In this document: positions 28,132-37,375 of the stretch, piece by piece | Layout of the letters: each line of letters opens with the position of its first letter | How positions within the stretch are numbered: position 1 is the first letter of the stretch | Assembly (NCBI RefSeq): GCF_004342175.1 | Contig: NZ_SMAO01000002.1 | Coordinates: 124,001-188,000 of the forward strand | Origin: Thiobaca trueperi | GTDB taxonomy: Bacteria; Pseudomonadota; Gammaproteobacteria; Chromatiales; Chromatiaceae | DNA length: 64,000 bases | Reading direction: 5' to 3' | Position numbers and translations under genes: made by a program | The notes under the pieces: generated by a model | Database searches by the model: none | Told to the model about the DNA's origin: nothing | The model's input: only the letters and a program-made list of their open reading frames with translations

Positions 28132-28833
28132 ATGATCCTGATCCCTGCCCATAACGAGGCCGCCACCGTTGGCACCATCGTCGCTCAGGTGCGCCAGTGC
28201 TGCGATCAGCCGGTGGTGGTCATCGATGATTGCAGCACCGACGAGACCGCCGAGGTCGCGCTTGCGGCGGGCGCCAGCGTGCTGCCGCTGCCGCTGCAAC
28301 TCGGCGCCTGGGGGGCGATCCAGACCGGTCTGCGGTATGCGCTGGATCAGGGCTGTCATCTGGCCATCACGCTCGATGCCGATGGACAGCATGAACCGGC
28401 CTGGCTGGGCGATCTGCTTGAACCCATCGTGGCCGGTCGGGCGGATGTCGTCATTGGCGCCTTTCCGGCCCGCGCCAGCCGTGCCCGCCGCATCGCCTGG
28501 GGCTATTTCCGCTGGCTGACCGGACTGGGACTGGAGGACATCACCTCCGGCTTCCGCGCCTATAATCATCAGGCGATGATTCTGCTGGCCTCGCGCGAGG
28601 CCAGTCTGCTCGATTATCAGGATGTCGGCGTGCTCCTGATCCTGCATCGACACGGGCTGCACACACTGGAAGTGCCGGTGCCCATGCAGCCGCGCATGCA
28701 GGGTGCCTCGCGGGTGTTCGATTCCTGGTGGACGGTGGGCAAATACATGCTGCAAACCAGTCTGCTGTGTCTCGCCCGGGTCGGCTACGGTCGCGCGCCA
28801 CCATCCATTGACGAAACCTCATCGAACCCATGA
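28132..28833 (+). CDS. Glycosyltransferase family 2, polyprenyl-phosphate type
   Basis: 233 residues from the ATG at 28132, chosen because 'MILIPAHNEAATV' is the canonical GT2 start; the open upstream frame has no homologous features. Catalytic motifs: 'VVVIDDCSTDETA' and 'AITLDADGQHEP' with the metal-binding Asp residues. There is no membrane tail. It resembles dolichol-phosphate mannosyltransferase-like (DPM1) enzymes that load a sugar onto a lipid phosphate. Its stop overlaps the next ATG (ATGA), coupling it to the DUF2304 protein. Confidence 0.9.
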   Translation: MILIPAHNEAATVGTIVAQVRQCCDQPVVVIDDCSTDETAEVALAAGASVLPLPLQLGAWGAIQTGLRYALDQGCHLAITLDADGQHEPAWLGDLLEPIVAGRADVVIGAFPARASRARRIAWGYFRWLTGLGLEDITSGFRAYNHQAMILLASREASLLDYQDVGVLLILHRHGLHTLEVPVPMQPRMQGASRVFDSWWTVGKYMLQTSLLCLARVGYGRAPPSIDETSSNP

Positions 28834-29189
28834 CCTATCAAATGACCTCGATGGTGATCGGGCTTCTGCTCGCCATCATCATTCTCTGGCTGGTGCGTCG
28901 CGATCATCTGCACGGGCCTTATGCCGTCTGGTGGATCGGCGCAGCGGCGACGGTGGCGCTGCTCGGCTTTTTTCCCCGGCTGTTCGACGCCATCGCCGTC
29001 TATGTCGGCGTCAGCTATCCGCCCATGCTGGCGATGGTGCTCGGTTTTGCCCTGCTGCTGGTCAAGATCCTGACCATGGATCTGGAGCGTTCGCGCCAGG
29101 AGCGCCAGATCCGTCGGCTGGCCCAGCGTCTGGCGATGCTGGAGGCGCGGCGCCCAGCGTCGGGCACGCCGCCGGATACGGGCGAGTAA
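28830..29189 (+). CDS. DUF2304 small membrane protein
   Basis: 119 residues with three predicted transmembrane segments ('MVIGLLLAIIILWLV', 'VWWIGAAATVALLGFFP', 'MLAMVLGFALLLVKILTM'). A basic/polar coiled C-terminal tail follows ('RQERQIRRLAQRLAMLEARR'). DUF2304 genes are typically found after a DPM1-like GT2, as here, and are presumed membrane partners or anchors for it. Translationally coupled to the GT2 upstream; the GT4 gene starts 5 bases downstream. Confidence 0.87.
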   Translation: MTYQMTSMVIGLLLAIIILWLVRRDHLHGPYAVWWIGAAATVALLGFFPRLFDAIAVYVGVSYPPMLAMVLGFALLLVKILTMDLERSRQERQIRRLAQRLAMLEARRPASGTPPDTGE

Positions 29190-29194
29190 GCGCG

Positions 29195-30364
29195 ATGCGC
29201 GTGCTGCATGTCGGCAAGTTTTATCCGCCCTTTGCCGGCGGGATCGAATATTTTCTCGCCGATCTGCTGCATGCCCTGCCGGCACAGGGCGTGACGGCGG
29301 CGGCGCTGGTGCATGACGAAGACTCGACTGGCGCGCGTCCGGCGCCGAATGATGCCATTGCGATCTATCGCGCACCCTGTCATGGCCGACTGCTCTACGC
29401 CCCCGTGAGTCCGGGCTTTCCGTTCTGGCTCAAGCGGGCGATCAACGAGTTCCGGCCCGACCTGCTCCATCTGCATCTGCCCAATACCTCAGCCTTCGCA
29501 GCCCTGATCCTGCCCGCCGCGCGTCGTCTGCCCTGGGTGATTCACTGGCACGCCGATGTGGTGGCCTCCACCATCGATCGGCGTCTGGCGCTGGCCTATC
29601 GGCTTTATCGGCCCTTTGAGCAGCGTCTGCTGGCAGCCAGCCGTGCGGTGATTGCGACATCGCCGGCCTATCTCCAATCCAGCCCCGCGCTGACGCCCTG
29701 GCGCGAGCGGTGCGAGGTGATTCCGCTGGGTCTGGATCCGGCCCGTCTCCCTGATCCTGAACCGGACGCGCTGGCACAGGCCGAGGCGCTCTGGGGTAAA
29801 GATGGCCTGCGGGTGCTGGCGATTGGTCGGCTGACCTATTACAAGGGTCACGACACCCTGATCCGCGCCGCTGCCGAGGTGCCTGATGCGCGCGTCCTGA
29901 TCGTGGGTTCCGGCGAGCGGCGTGAGCCATTGCTGGGATTGATTCGGTCGCTGGGTCTGGAACAGCGGGTGAGCCTGCCCGGTTTTCAGCCCGATGCGAT
30001 GCTCCATGCCCTGCTGGCGAGCTGCGATCTGCTCTGTCTGCCCTCGCTGGAACGCACCGAGGCCTTCGGTCTGGTACTGCTGGAGGCGATGCGCTTCGGC
30101 AGGCCGGTTGTGGCAAGCGACATTCCAGGCTCAGGCGCCGGCTGGGTCGTGCGTCAGGCCGGGCATGGCGTGCTGACGCCGCCGGGCGATCCGGCGCCGC
30201 TTGCGCAAACCCTGCGCAGGCTCCAGTCCGATCCTGCGTCTCGCCAGCGGATGGGGCAGGCGGGCAGGGTGGCGCTGCGCGAGCAGTTCGGCATGGAGCC
30301 GGTGGCTAAGGCGGTGACGGATTTATATCGGCGGATGGTGGAAAAGAATGGGCGGTCGGTTTGA
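29195..30364 (+). CDS. Glycosyltransferase family 4
   Basis: 389 residues from the ATG at 29195 ('MRVLHVGKFYPPFAGGIEYF', a typical GT-B start). The acceptor domain has 'LLHLHLPNTSAFAALIL' and 'WVIHWHADVV'. The donor domain has 'VLAIGRLTYYKGHDTLI' and the conserved E-x7-E segment 'RTEAFGLVLLEAMRFGRPVV'. It transfers a nucleotide-sugar residue onto a glycan or lipid acceptor at the membrane; sugar unknown. Third gene of the GT2-DUF2304-GT4 operon. Its 3' end overlaps the end of the convergent membrane-protein gene by 59 bases. Confidence 0.92.
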   Translation: MRVLHVGKFYPPFAGGIEYFLADLLHALPAQGVTAAALVHDEDSTGARPAPNDAIAIYRAPCHGRLLYAPVSPGFPFWLKRAINEFRPDLLHLHLPNTSAFAALILPAARRLPWVIHWHADVVASTIDRRLALAYRLYRPFEQRLLAASRAVIATSPAYLQSSPALTPWRERCEVIPLGLDPARLPDPEPDALAQAEALWGKDGLRVLAIGRLTYYKGHDTLIRAAAEVPDARVLIVGSGERREPLLGLIRSLGLEQRVSLPGFQPDAMLHALLASCDLLCLPSLERTEAFGLVLLEAMRFGRPVVASDIPGSGAGWVVRQAGHGVLTPPGDPAPLAQTLRRLQSDPASRQRMGQAGRVALREQFGMEPVAKAVTDLYRRMVEKNGRSV

Positions 30365-31772
30365 CCGCAGCGTCTCGTCCTGCCCACAACGTCAGCATCC
30401 AGAACACGAAGGCCGGAGCAAAGTGCAGCAGCAGCCGGTTGATGCTGGTGGACTGAGCGGCCCAGAGATGGGCATTGGTCAGGAAAAAGAGCACGAAGAG
30501 CGCCAGCAGACTGCCAAGAACGAATGTCAGCCCCGCCCGCTGCCAGGGCGCTGCGCCCTGGCGGACGGTCTCGATCAGGCTCCAGACGACGGCGGCAGTC
30601 AGCAGATAGGCGAAGAGGTGCCAGCTTCCATAAACGAACAGATTGCGTGCGACCGGTTCCCAAGTGTCGTGATAGGAGAACTCGAAGCGGCCCAATCCAG
30701 GCGCCTCGATCAGGTTCGGCGCCAGATGCAGCGCGCCGAGCACCGGAATCTCAACCGTCAGCCCGCCCCGCAGCCCGATGGCAAGCAGGATGACCGCTGC
30801 CGCCGAGACCAGCCACAGCAAACCGCGCCCGGACAGACGCGCGGCGAACAGCGCGGCAAGCAGGAGCAACAGCCAGACCAGCCCCTCCTGTTTGATGAGC
30901 GGACAGGCCAGCGCCAGCACCAGCGCCAGCAGTCCCTGACGCCAGTCGCCGTCGCGCGCCCAATGCAGCAGGGCAATCAGCGCCAGACCGAGCGTGGTCG
31001 CCAGCCAGAGATCGGCATAGCCGGCGAGCGCGACATGCGTGTTCAGCAGCGGCAGCGACAGCAGCAGCCAGAGCAAGACCAGACTTGTCAGCGGCGAGGC
31101 GCCCCACAGACGCGCCTGTCCGTAAAACCCAAGTCCCAGCGCCAGCGCACAACCCAGCCAGGGCAGGTTGGCGGCAGTCTCGTTCCAGCCGCCGTAGCCC
31201 AGGGTCGGCCAGAGCGCCAGCAGCGAGACAGTTTCGGGATAGCTCGAGGCGGCGATGGTGTAGGCGCTGGCGCCGGGATCAGCCAGCCAGTCCTGCGCCG
31301 ACACGAAGGGCGCCAACTGCTGCAATTCGGACCAGACCCGTGCGCGCACCGCCCAGGTCGTCCAGGCGTCCCAGGGAAAGAGCGGCTCCCACCAGACCTC
31401 CAGCGCCAGTCCGAGCAGACGCGCGCCCAGCCAGAGCAGCAGGAGCGCGAAGAGGATCTGTTGCCAGACAGGCAGACGCCGGAAGACGCCCGGATTGTCG
31501 CCCGTCCCGATCCTCACACGCTGTCGCAAACGCTGAACGGCCATTGCCGCCAGGAGCGCGAACAGAAGCAGCGTTGCGAAGAGTGCGAACGGCAGGCCAG
31601 CCATCCCGAAACCGCGCAACAGAAGCGTCACCCCCAGCAGCGACAGCAGATAACCATAGCCCAGTGCCAGCGGCCAGACACCGGCCACCGGCTCGCGCCA
31701 CAGCAGACGCAGCCAGAGCGCGCCCGCCAGCCAGGGCAATCCCAGGGCCAAAGCAACTCCGAACCAGCCCAT
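30306..31772 (-). CDS. Polytopic membrane protein, glycosyltransferase-like
   Basis: 488 residues from the ATG at 31772, two bases past the upstream stop. About a dozen hydrophobic segments. An extramembrane loop after the third or fourth helix has 'FPWDAWTTWAVRARVW', an Asp/aromatic pattern reminiscent of GT-C enzymes such as ArnT/PMT-type transferases, which use polyprenyl-phosphate sugars. I do not recognise a defined family. The neighbouring GT2 could make its lipid-sugar donor. Confidence 0.7.
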   Translation of the reverse strand: MGWFGVALALGLPWLAGALWLRLLWREPVAGVWPLALGYGYLLSLLGVTLLLRGFGMAGLPFALFATLLLFALLAAMAVQRLRQRVRIGTGDNPGVFRRLPVWQQILFALLLLWLGARLLGLALEVWWEPLFPWDAWTTWAVRARVWSELQQLAPFVSAQDWLADPGASAYTIAASSYPETVSLLALWPTLGYGGWNETAANLPWLGCALALGLGFYGQARLWGASPLTSLVLLWLLLSLPLLNTHVALAGYADLWLATTLGLALIALLHWARDGDWRQGLLALVLALACPLIKQEGLVWLLLLLAALFAARLSGRGLLWLVSAAAVILLAIGLRGGLTVEIPVLGALHLAPNLIEAPGLGRFEFSYHDTWEPVARNLFVYGSWHLFAYLLTAAVVWSLIETVRQGAAPWQRAGLTFVLGSLLALFVLFFLTNAHLWAAQSTSINRLLLHFAPAFVFWMLTLWAGRDAAVKPTAHSFPPSADINPSPP

Positions 31773-31774
31773 GA

Positions 31775-32995
31775 TCAGAATCCTCTCCGCAGGAGAAACA
31801 GGGCGCCGCGACCGGGCTCGGCATACACCAGATCCGCCGGCCATTGCACGGCCTTCAAACTGAGCAGATGACGCTCGCGGTCATAGTCCAAACCAGGAAG
31901 CGGTTCCAGAACCAGAACATAATCGCCGGGATGGGCCTGTTTGGCATCTGGCAGAACCGACAGGCCGGCATAGGCGTTATGCGGCAGCAGATGATAACGC
32001 GCCCGTCCGCTCACATAGCCGTTGGGATCCTCGCTGAGAATGAAGATGCGGGCCGGTTTTGCGGGCAGACGCTGGCGCACCTCGCGCACGAAGGGATAGA
32101 GACGACGATCCGGTCCGGCGAGCTGACGCGCCTCGTCGTCCAGCCCGGCGTAGAGCGCCTGGGTCTGGACGAGACGCTGCCCCAGCACCCACTGCCAGCG
32201 CAGATCCAGCGCCAGCCAGCCAATGACCAGGATGACGGCATAGGGCGCCAGCGACCTGTGGCCGCGCCAGGGCGGATTGAGCAGGGCATAGAGCAGACCG
32301 GCAAGGGCCGCCCACAGTGCAGTGATGACGACGGGTCGAAAACTGGCGTCGCGTGGTCCGCCATCATCGAAATTGATCGAGCGCCCGGTCCAGCCATCGG
32401 CCTCTGTCCAGCCAGATGTCAGTGCGTTCAGCAGCATGGTGAAGGTCGGAGGGGGGGATTGAAGCGTCAGACTGCGAACCAGAATCGGCTCCTGGAGCGC
32501 GCCCTTGATGACCAGCCCGATGGCGACGATCTGGCCTGTCCACTTTGGCTCATCGTGCAGATCCAGCCGACCCTCGCCGTCCTGATCGAAAGACAGCGCC
32601 TGTTCCCGGATCCGGCGCGGGTTATCGGCGGTTGACCAGATCAGACCGACCTGCTGATCCGGTTTCAGGCCATCCACTTGCCAGGACAGACGGCAATACT
32701 GTGCCGCCTCCAGCGGTCGCATGGCGCCCTGCACGATGGCGACCCCATTGGCTTCAGGCTGGCGGATCGACACACCCTCCGCTGTCTCCTCACCCGCACC
32801 AGCGGTGAGTTGCAGATCCGCACCGGTCAGCATCAGGTGCGGCGCGACCAGGGGGTCGCCGGAGCGATACAGCAGCCACAGCGTCAGCATCACCAATAGC
32901 GCCCCGCCAAAAACGGCGATGAGGAAGCTGGCGACCGGTCGCCACAGTCTGATCGATGATCGTATTTCCATTGTTGGCGTCCAAAGCATCTTCAA
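31775..32995 (-). CDS. Membrane protein of unknown function in glycan cluster
   Basis: 406 residues. One N-terminal transmembrane helix (about 22-46), a 180-residue beta-rich extracytoplasmic domain ('MLTGADLQLTAGAGEETAEG' to 'RSINFDDGGPRDASF'), then a few more helices ('VVITALWAALAGLLYALL', 'YAVILVIGWLALDLRWQWVL') and a soluble C-terminal domain. No family recognised. It overlaps the upstream GT4 stop by four bases and abuts the downstream polytopic protein, so it probably acts with them, for example as a partner subunit. Confidence 0.7.
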   Translation of the reverse strand: MKMLWTPTMEIRSSIRLWRPVASFLIAVFGGALLVMLTLWLLYRSGDPLVAPHLMLTGADLQLTAGAGEETAEGVSIRQPEANGVAIVQGAMRPLEAAQYCRLSWQVDGLKPDQQVGLIWSTADNPRRIREQALSFDQDGEGRLDLHDEPKWTGQIVAIGLVIKGALQEPILVRSLTLQSPPPTFTMLLNALTSGWTEADGWTGRSINFDDGGPRDASFRPVVITALWAALAGLLYALLNPPWRGHRSLAPYAVILVIGWLALDLRWQWVLGQRLVQTQALYAGLDDEARQLAGPDRRLYPFVREVRQRLPAKPARIFILSEDPNGYVSGRARYHLLPHNAYAGLSVLPDAKQAHPGDYVLVLEPLPGLDYDRERHLLSLKAVQWPADLVYAEPGRGALFLLRRGF

Positions 32996-34152
32996 AGGTG
33001 ACGGTGGGGCGGAGTCAGCTCGCTGAAAACGGCTTCATAATGCGCAGCCATCCGGGCGATGGAAAGCTGTCTGGCCCGCGCCTGCCCCAGTTCGGCCAGG
33101 GCGAGCCGCCGCGCCGGATGATCCAGCAGACTGGCGATGCCCGCCGTGAGGGCGTCGGCGTCATTGCCGGGCACCAGCAGCCCGAAACGGTTGTCCCCAA
33201 TGACCTCGCGCGGTCCATAGGGGCAATCCGTGGCAATGACCGGCGTGCCGCAGGCCATGGCCTCCAGCATGGTATAGCCAAAGCCCTCGAACTGGCAGGT
33301 GTGCACATAGAGATCGGCGCGGCGCATGTAAGGATAGACATTCTGCTGATGGCCGACGAAGGCCACGCGCTCCTGCAACCCCCAGTCTGCAATCCGGCCC
33401 TCCAGTGCGCCCCGCTCGGGACCGTCGCCGACGACAGCCAGCGTGGCGGGATGAGTGGCTTGCAGCCGTCGAAACGCCTCCAGCAACAGACCCAGATCCT
33501 TTTCGATCGAGAGCCGCGCGGCCACGCACAGGAGTGGCAGGTTTTCGGGCAGTCGCTCCAGCCCCGGTGCGGGCGCGGTTGCCGCAAGGCTCACGCTGGC
33601 ATTGTCGATGCCATTGGGGATCACGACCGTGCGCGCTTTCGATCCCAGAAAACGCCAGCGCAGCTCGCGTGCGGTGCCTTCCGAGGGCACGATCATCCGA
33701 TCCGCCAGCCGCGCCGTGCCGCCGATGGCGGCGTGCAGAAAGACCCGGCGACGGATGCCATGCTCGTAGCGGCGGATATGTTCATAGGCCGGCCCGCGAT
33801 AGCTGCCGACCGTTTTGATCGGCAGTCGCGCCAGCCGCGTGCCCAGGACGGCCAGCGCCGCCGGGTAATGCATCATTCCCAGCACGATATCCGGTTTGGC
33901 CTCGCGCAGGAGTTCGCTGCATGCCCGGGCGTCGGACAGCAGATCACGGGGCGAATTGAACCAGCCGTGGCGCAGGTGGGGAGCGGTATCGATGAAGGCG
34001 TCGCAGCGTGCGGGGAGCAGATCACGTAGCGCCTCGGGTGAGGCAAGGGTGACATGTCGCACGACATCCCGGTTGAGATGGGTCAGCAGGTTGCTGGTGG
34101 TGCGTTCAGCGCCGCCGAAGATCGTGGCGAGATGGAGGATCAGCAGCCGCAT
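32992..34152 (-). CDS. Glycosyltransferase family 4
   Basis: 386 residues, GT-B fold. The start 'LLILHLATIFGGAERTTSNL' carries the GGAER donor-proximal loop common in GT4. The C-terminal half has 'LLCVAARLSIEKDLGLLLEA', 'VVGDGPERGALEG' and the E-x7-E block 'FEGFGYTMLEAMACGTPVIA'. First gene of a three-gene minus-strand operon with the two membrane proteins. Likely cytoplasmic, acting on a lipid-linked glycan. Confidence 0.92.
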   Translation of the reverse strand: MRLLILHLATIFGGAERTTSNLLTHLNRDVVRHVTLASPEALRDLLPARCDAFIDTAPHLRHGWFNSPRDLLSDARACSELLREAKPDIVLGMMHYPAALAVLGTRLARLPIKTVGSYRGPAYEHIRRYEHGIRRRVFLHAAIGGTARLADRMIVPSEGTARELRWRFLGSKARTVVIPNGIDNASVSLAATAPAPGLERLPENLPLLCVAARLSIEKDLGLLLEAFRRLQATHPATLAVVGDGPERGALEGRIADWGLQERVAFVGHQQNVYPYMRRADLYVHTCQFEGFGYTMLEAMACGTPVIATDCPYGPREVIGDNRFGLLVPGNDADALTAGIASLLDHPARRLALAELGQARARQLSIARMAAHYEAVFSELTPPHRHL

Positions 34153-34239
34153 ACTGTTATTCCAGGACGATGCCGCGAATTTTGATCGGGAATCCGCTTA
34201 CGCCCTGTCACGGCGCAAGCGGATGCAATGGAGCGGGAC

Positions 34240-36141
34240 TCAGTAACGGGTGAAGACGATATCACGCGACTCGATGGTGAATTCGCGGTACCAGTCACCA
34301 TCAAGCCATAACCAGGTGCTCTTGACGATGACCGTCCGTTCGGGCTCGCTGATCATTTCGCCCGTGCTCGGTACCTTGAATGCCGGGACAGAGGCGGTGA
34401 TTCTGGTTTTGACGTCTGCCCTGGGGCCATCGATGTGTACCTCAACCACTTCGGCCTGGGTATATTTGATGCGTCCCATGCTCCCCAGATAGTGATCGAG
34501 CGGATTGCGGGCGCGGAAGAACGGATCCTGATAGGCGTAGGTCTTGGTGTAATCTCCCGCCAGCATGGCCTCCCAGAATCCTTCCTCGCGTTTGCGCAGC
34601 GCCTGTTCCTGAGCTTGAGTGGCAGGCTGTTCAGTCGCCTGATTCGATTTTGCGTACTCCTCCAGTTGCGCAGAGGTCAAGCTGATCGGGGTCAGTTGCT
34701 TGGTCACGAAGGCGTCATCCGTTGCCTGCTCGGCAATAACCTGGAAATGATCGCCATCGGCATAAACAGCGTTCGGCTCATAACGCAGACTGAGATTTTT
34801 GCCCGGCATACCCGGCAATGGCACATTGCTCAGGGTCCAGGTCTGACCGTAATCGTTGGACAGGCTGGCGTAGAGTCCGGAGCGGATCTGACGCCAATCC
34901 TCCCACACCACCAGCACCTGCCCCGGCACCTGACCAAAGGCAAGTGACGGATTGCGGGCATTGAATCGTGCCAGCGAGGCGATCTCCCGGTCGCGTTGCT
35001 CGCCTTCCTGCGCCATCACATGGCGCAGCCGGGTCGGGCTCGACCAGGTGTCACCCCGGTCAGCGGAGCGGATGACGTAGATGTCCTGCTTGGTCTTGGC
35101 GTCATCATTCCGCGTGCGGCCAGCCAGAGCCAGCAGGATGTGTCCTGTCTGGTCAGTCGCGATTTGCAGGCTGGCGACATCGATGCCGCGCAGATCCTCG
35201 AAGGCAAATCGCTTCCAGGTCTTGCCCTGATCATCGGAATAGGCGCCTTCGAGCAGGAAATCCTTTTTATCTTCGCCATATTGGGCCAGCCACATCACGA
35301 AGGATCGTGATCCGCTCTGGAAGGCTTTGAAGATGGTGGACATTTCCGGGATGTCGGCGATTGCTACCGGTTCGCCAAAGCCACCAGCGCCGCCATTGGC
35401 ATCCTGTTTGGCGGGCCGATAACGCGCCTCGATGCGTTGGGCCTTGTCCCCCATCAGCCAGCTATAGACCATGACCCCGCCGGCTGTGTCGGTTGCCATG
35501 ACCGGATAGATTCCAGGCATCAGCAACTCGATTGGCGAGAGCGCCAGGGTTTTCCGGTTGAGTTGACGATAATAAAGGTTATGTTTCTCGCCGGTCGGCT
35601 CGCCAACTTTTTCGCCGTACCACAGCAGGTGCAGCAGATCGCCCGGACCGGGGATGGCCTGAAAGCGCGCCAGCGGCTCGGTATCGCCGCCGATTTCAAG
35701 CGGTTCCATATTGGCCTGGCTGGTATCCAGCAGGTACAGGCCCTTCGCGGGATGTTTGTCGCGCCACAACACGGCAACCCCCTGATCGAGCGCCGCCAGG
35801 GCAAGACCGGACGGTGCCTGACCACGCCCTTCCGGGACCAGCAGAACCTCTTTGCCATCCGGATGCCGCAGCCGCAACAGTCGGTTCTGGTCGTAATAGG
35901 CAAGCCAGAGCTTTCCTGCTGAATCGAGTCGATAATCCCAATCGCCGCGAAGATCCATGACAAAGTCAGTCAAAGGCTTCGTCGGTGCCGATTCGGGTGA
36001 TTCAAGGGCAGGCTGGCTCTGCGCGGAGGACGCAGGCTCACAGCCGATTAGCGACATCCCCCCCATCAAGGATGCCAGCAAACACAGAAGACGCCCGAAG
36101 CGCCGCGATCCGACATTGAACAAATTCACTGATAGCACCAC
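34240..36141 (-). CDS. Lipoprotein with BNR/sialidase-like propeller
   Basis: About 633 residues. The N-terminal lipobox 'GGMSLIGC' predicts a lipid-anchored protein. The body has three Asp-box (SxDxGxTW) repeats, 'SDDQGKTWKRF', 'SADRGDTWSSP' and 'SNDYGQTWTLS', typical of sialidase-like beta-propellers. A C-terminal domain of about 120 residues, with aromatic/charged content ('GFWEAMLAGDYTKTYAYQDP'), resembles NTF2/SnoaL-like folds. No sialidase Arg triad could be assigned, so an enzyme function is not claimed. The start is ambiguous: GTG at 36141 or an in-frame GTG/TTG slightly downstream. Confidence 0.75.
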   Translation of the reverse strand: MVLSVNLFNVGSRRFGRLLCLLASLMGGMSLIGCEPASSAQSQPALESPESAPTKPLTDFVMDLRGDWDYRLDSAGKLWLAYYDQNRLLRLRHPDGKEVLLVPEGRGQAPSGLALAALDQGVAVLWRDKHPAKGLYLLDTSQANMEPLEIGGDTEPLARFQAIPGPGDLLHLLWYGEKVGEPTGEKHNLYYRQLNRKTLALSPIELLMPGIYPVMATDTAGGVMVYSWLMGDKAQRIEARYRPAKQDANGGAGGFGEPVAIADIPEMSTIFKAFQSGSRSFVMWLAQYGEDKKDFLLEGAYSDDQGKTWKRFAFEDLRGIDVASLQIATDQTGHILLALAGRTRNDDAKTKQDIYVIRSADRGDTWSSPTRLRHVMAQEGEQRDREIASLARFNARNPSLAFGQVPGQVLVVWEDWRQIRSGLYASLSNDYGQTWTLSNVPLPGMPGKNLSLRYEPNAVYADGDHFQVIAEQATDDAFVTKQLTPISLTSAQLEEYAKSNQATEQPATQAQEQALRKREEGFWEAMLAGDYTKTYAYQDPFFRARNPLDHYLGSMGRIKYTQAEVVEVHIDGPRADVKTRITASVPAFKVPSTGEMISEPERTVIVKSTWLWLDGDWYREFTIESRDIVFTRY

Positions 36142-36198
36142 AGACTATTGAATATCGCGAGACGATACGTCAAAAGATGAATCAAGACAACGCTTGCA

Positions 36199-36226
36199 AA
36201 AAAGGCTGCCCGAAGGCAGCCTTTTT
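36199..36226 (-). terminator. Intrinsic terminator after the secreted-protein gene
   Basis: AAAAAGGCTGCC (36199-36210), loop CGAA, GGCAGCCTTTTT (36215-36226). On the minus strand the stem is followed by a T-run, the textbook form. It lies about 50 bases past the stop of the secreted protein. The A-run on the other arm makes it potentially bidirectional. Confidence 0.9.
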
Positions 36227-36274
36227 ATACGTTTGGCGCGGGGTGTTCACCCCGGCCAAGGTCGATATTCCGGT

Positions 36275-37375
36275 TTAACGGACAGGAATCTGCCAGTCCG
36301 GCGAGATCAGGAGCGAGTTGTTGTAGGTGCCGCCAACGTTCTCCCCGTTGAAGGTGCCGCCAAGGTTGTACTCCAGCTTGATGACGACAGCGCCATCGTC
36401 GGAAGCAAATTTGCTCGGAGCGGGAGAAAGACCGATGCTGTTGGTGGTGTCGAACACCGCAGGAAGCCACTCTGAACCAGGCTTCACCAGACGGTAGTTC
36501 CAGAGTTTGCCCCAGCCGCCATCAACCAGACGCGCCAGGGTACCGTCGGTCAGCATGTCTTCCGCGTTGATGCGAGCCACGCAGACCACGTCCTGCACCA
36601 CGGTGCCGGAGACCAGATTCTCGTCGCGGTCATAGAGATCGCCACGCTGAGTCGTGACCAGCTCGATCCGTGCCCTGTAGTTATTGGTGAAATCAGGCGC
36701 CTGATCGAAATCAACCGGGGTCACGAAGAACGCGGTGGTGATTTCATCGAAGGGCATGATGGAGACGTTTGCCGGGCTCTGCGAAGCGAACTCGGAGTAG
36801 TCGGAGCCACCGTTAGGGCCGGTGTGGGGCAGGCCATCACGGTTGTAGGCTTCATAGCCCCAAGCCGCGCCGCTGCCGAATTCGAACACAAAGGCTTCGC
36901 CAGTCAACGACTCGACGGCATCGCTGCCCTGATTATCGATGTAGAGATAGCCACGAGCTGGCGTGACATTGCGCCCTAAGGCATAGTCACGGCCAGACGC
37001 CTTCCACTTGTTATTGATGCTCGGGTCATTGAAGAGCACGCCAGCGGTGTCATCGCCGAAGTGACCGCTCAGATCGATCGTCTGAACGTCGTTCTGACTG
37101 GTCGGGAGATATTCGTCGTATTCTTCGCAAGTCGCCAGCTGGTCGCCAGCAGCTGCGCCGGACTTGTAATAGAAGCGGTAATGCAGATTGGTACCAGTGG
37201 CGGTGCCGCTCTGGTTCCAGTTGTCGGCGCTGGTGTTAACCACGCTGACGATGGTGGTGACCGTGTCGCTCAGAACGACCTGGGGGAAGAAGACGCTGTC
37301 TGCGTGGGCGATGCCGACCGCCGAAACGCCGAGTGCTGCCGCGACAGCGGATGCGAGTGTGGATTTTGCAAACAT
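36275..37375 (-). CDS. Secreted protein of unknown function
   Basis: 366 residues from the ATG at 37375, which has an AGGAG site 11 bases upstream and begins with a clean signal peptide ('STLASAVAAALGVSAVGIAHA', cleavage near residue 26). The mature protein is rich in Asp/Asn/Gly/Ser/Thr and aromatics, low in Lys and Cys, and ends in beta-like segments ('VVIKLEYNLGGTFNGENVGG'). No family recognised. The strong promoter, good ribosome-binding site and strong terminator suggest an abundant monocistronic product such as a surface-layer, matrix or filament component. It sits beside a propeller lipoprotein and glycosylation genes. Confidence 0.8.
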   Translation of the reverse strand: MFAKSTLASAVAAALGVSAVGIAHADSVFFPQVVLSDTVTTIVSVVNTSADNWNQSGTATGTNLHYRFYYKSGAAAGDQLATCEEYDEYLPTSQNDVQTIDLSGHFGDDTAGVLFNDPSINNKWKASGRDYALGRNVTPARGYLYIDNQGSDAVESLTGEAFVFEFGSGAAWGYEAYNRDGLPHTGPNGGSDYSEFASQSPANVSIMPFDEITTAFFVTPVDFDQAPDFTNNYRARIELVTTQRGDLYDRDENLVSGTVVQDVVCVARINAEDMLTDGTLARLVDGGWGKLWNYRLVKPGSEWLPAVFDTTNSIGLSPAPSKFASDDGAVVIKLEYNLGGTFNGENVGGTYNNSLLISPDWQIPVR

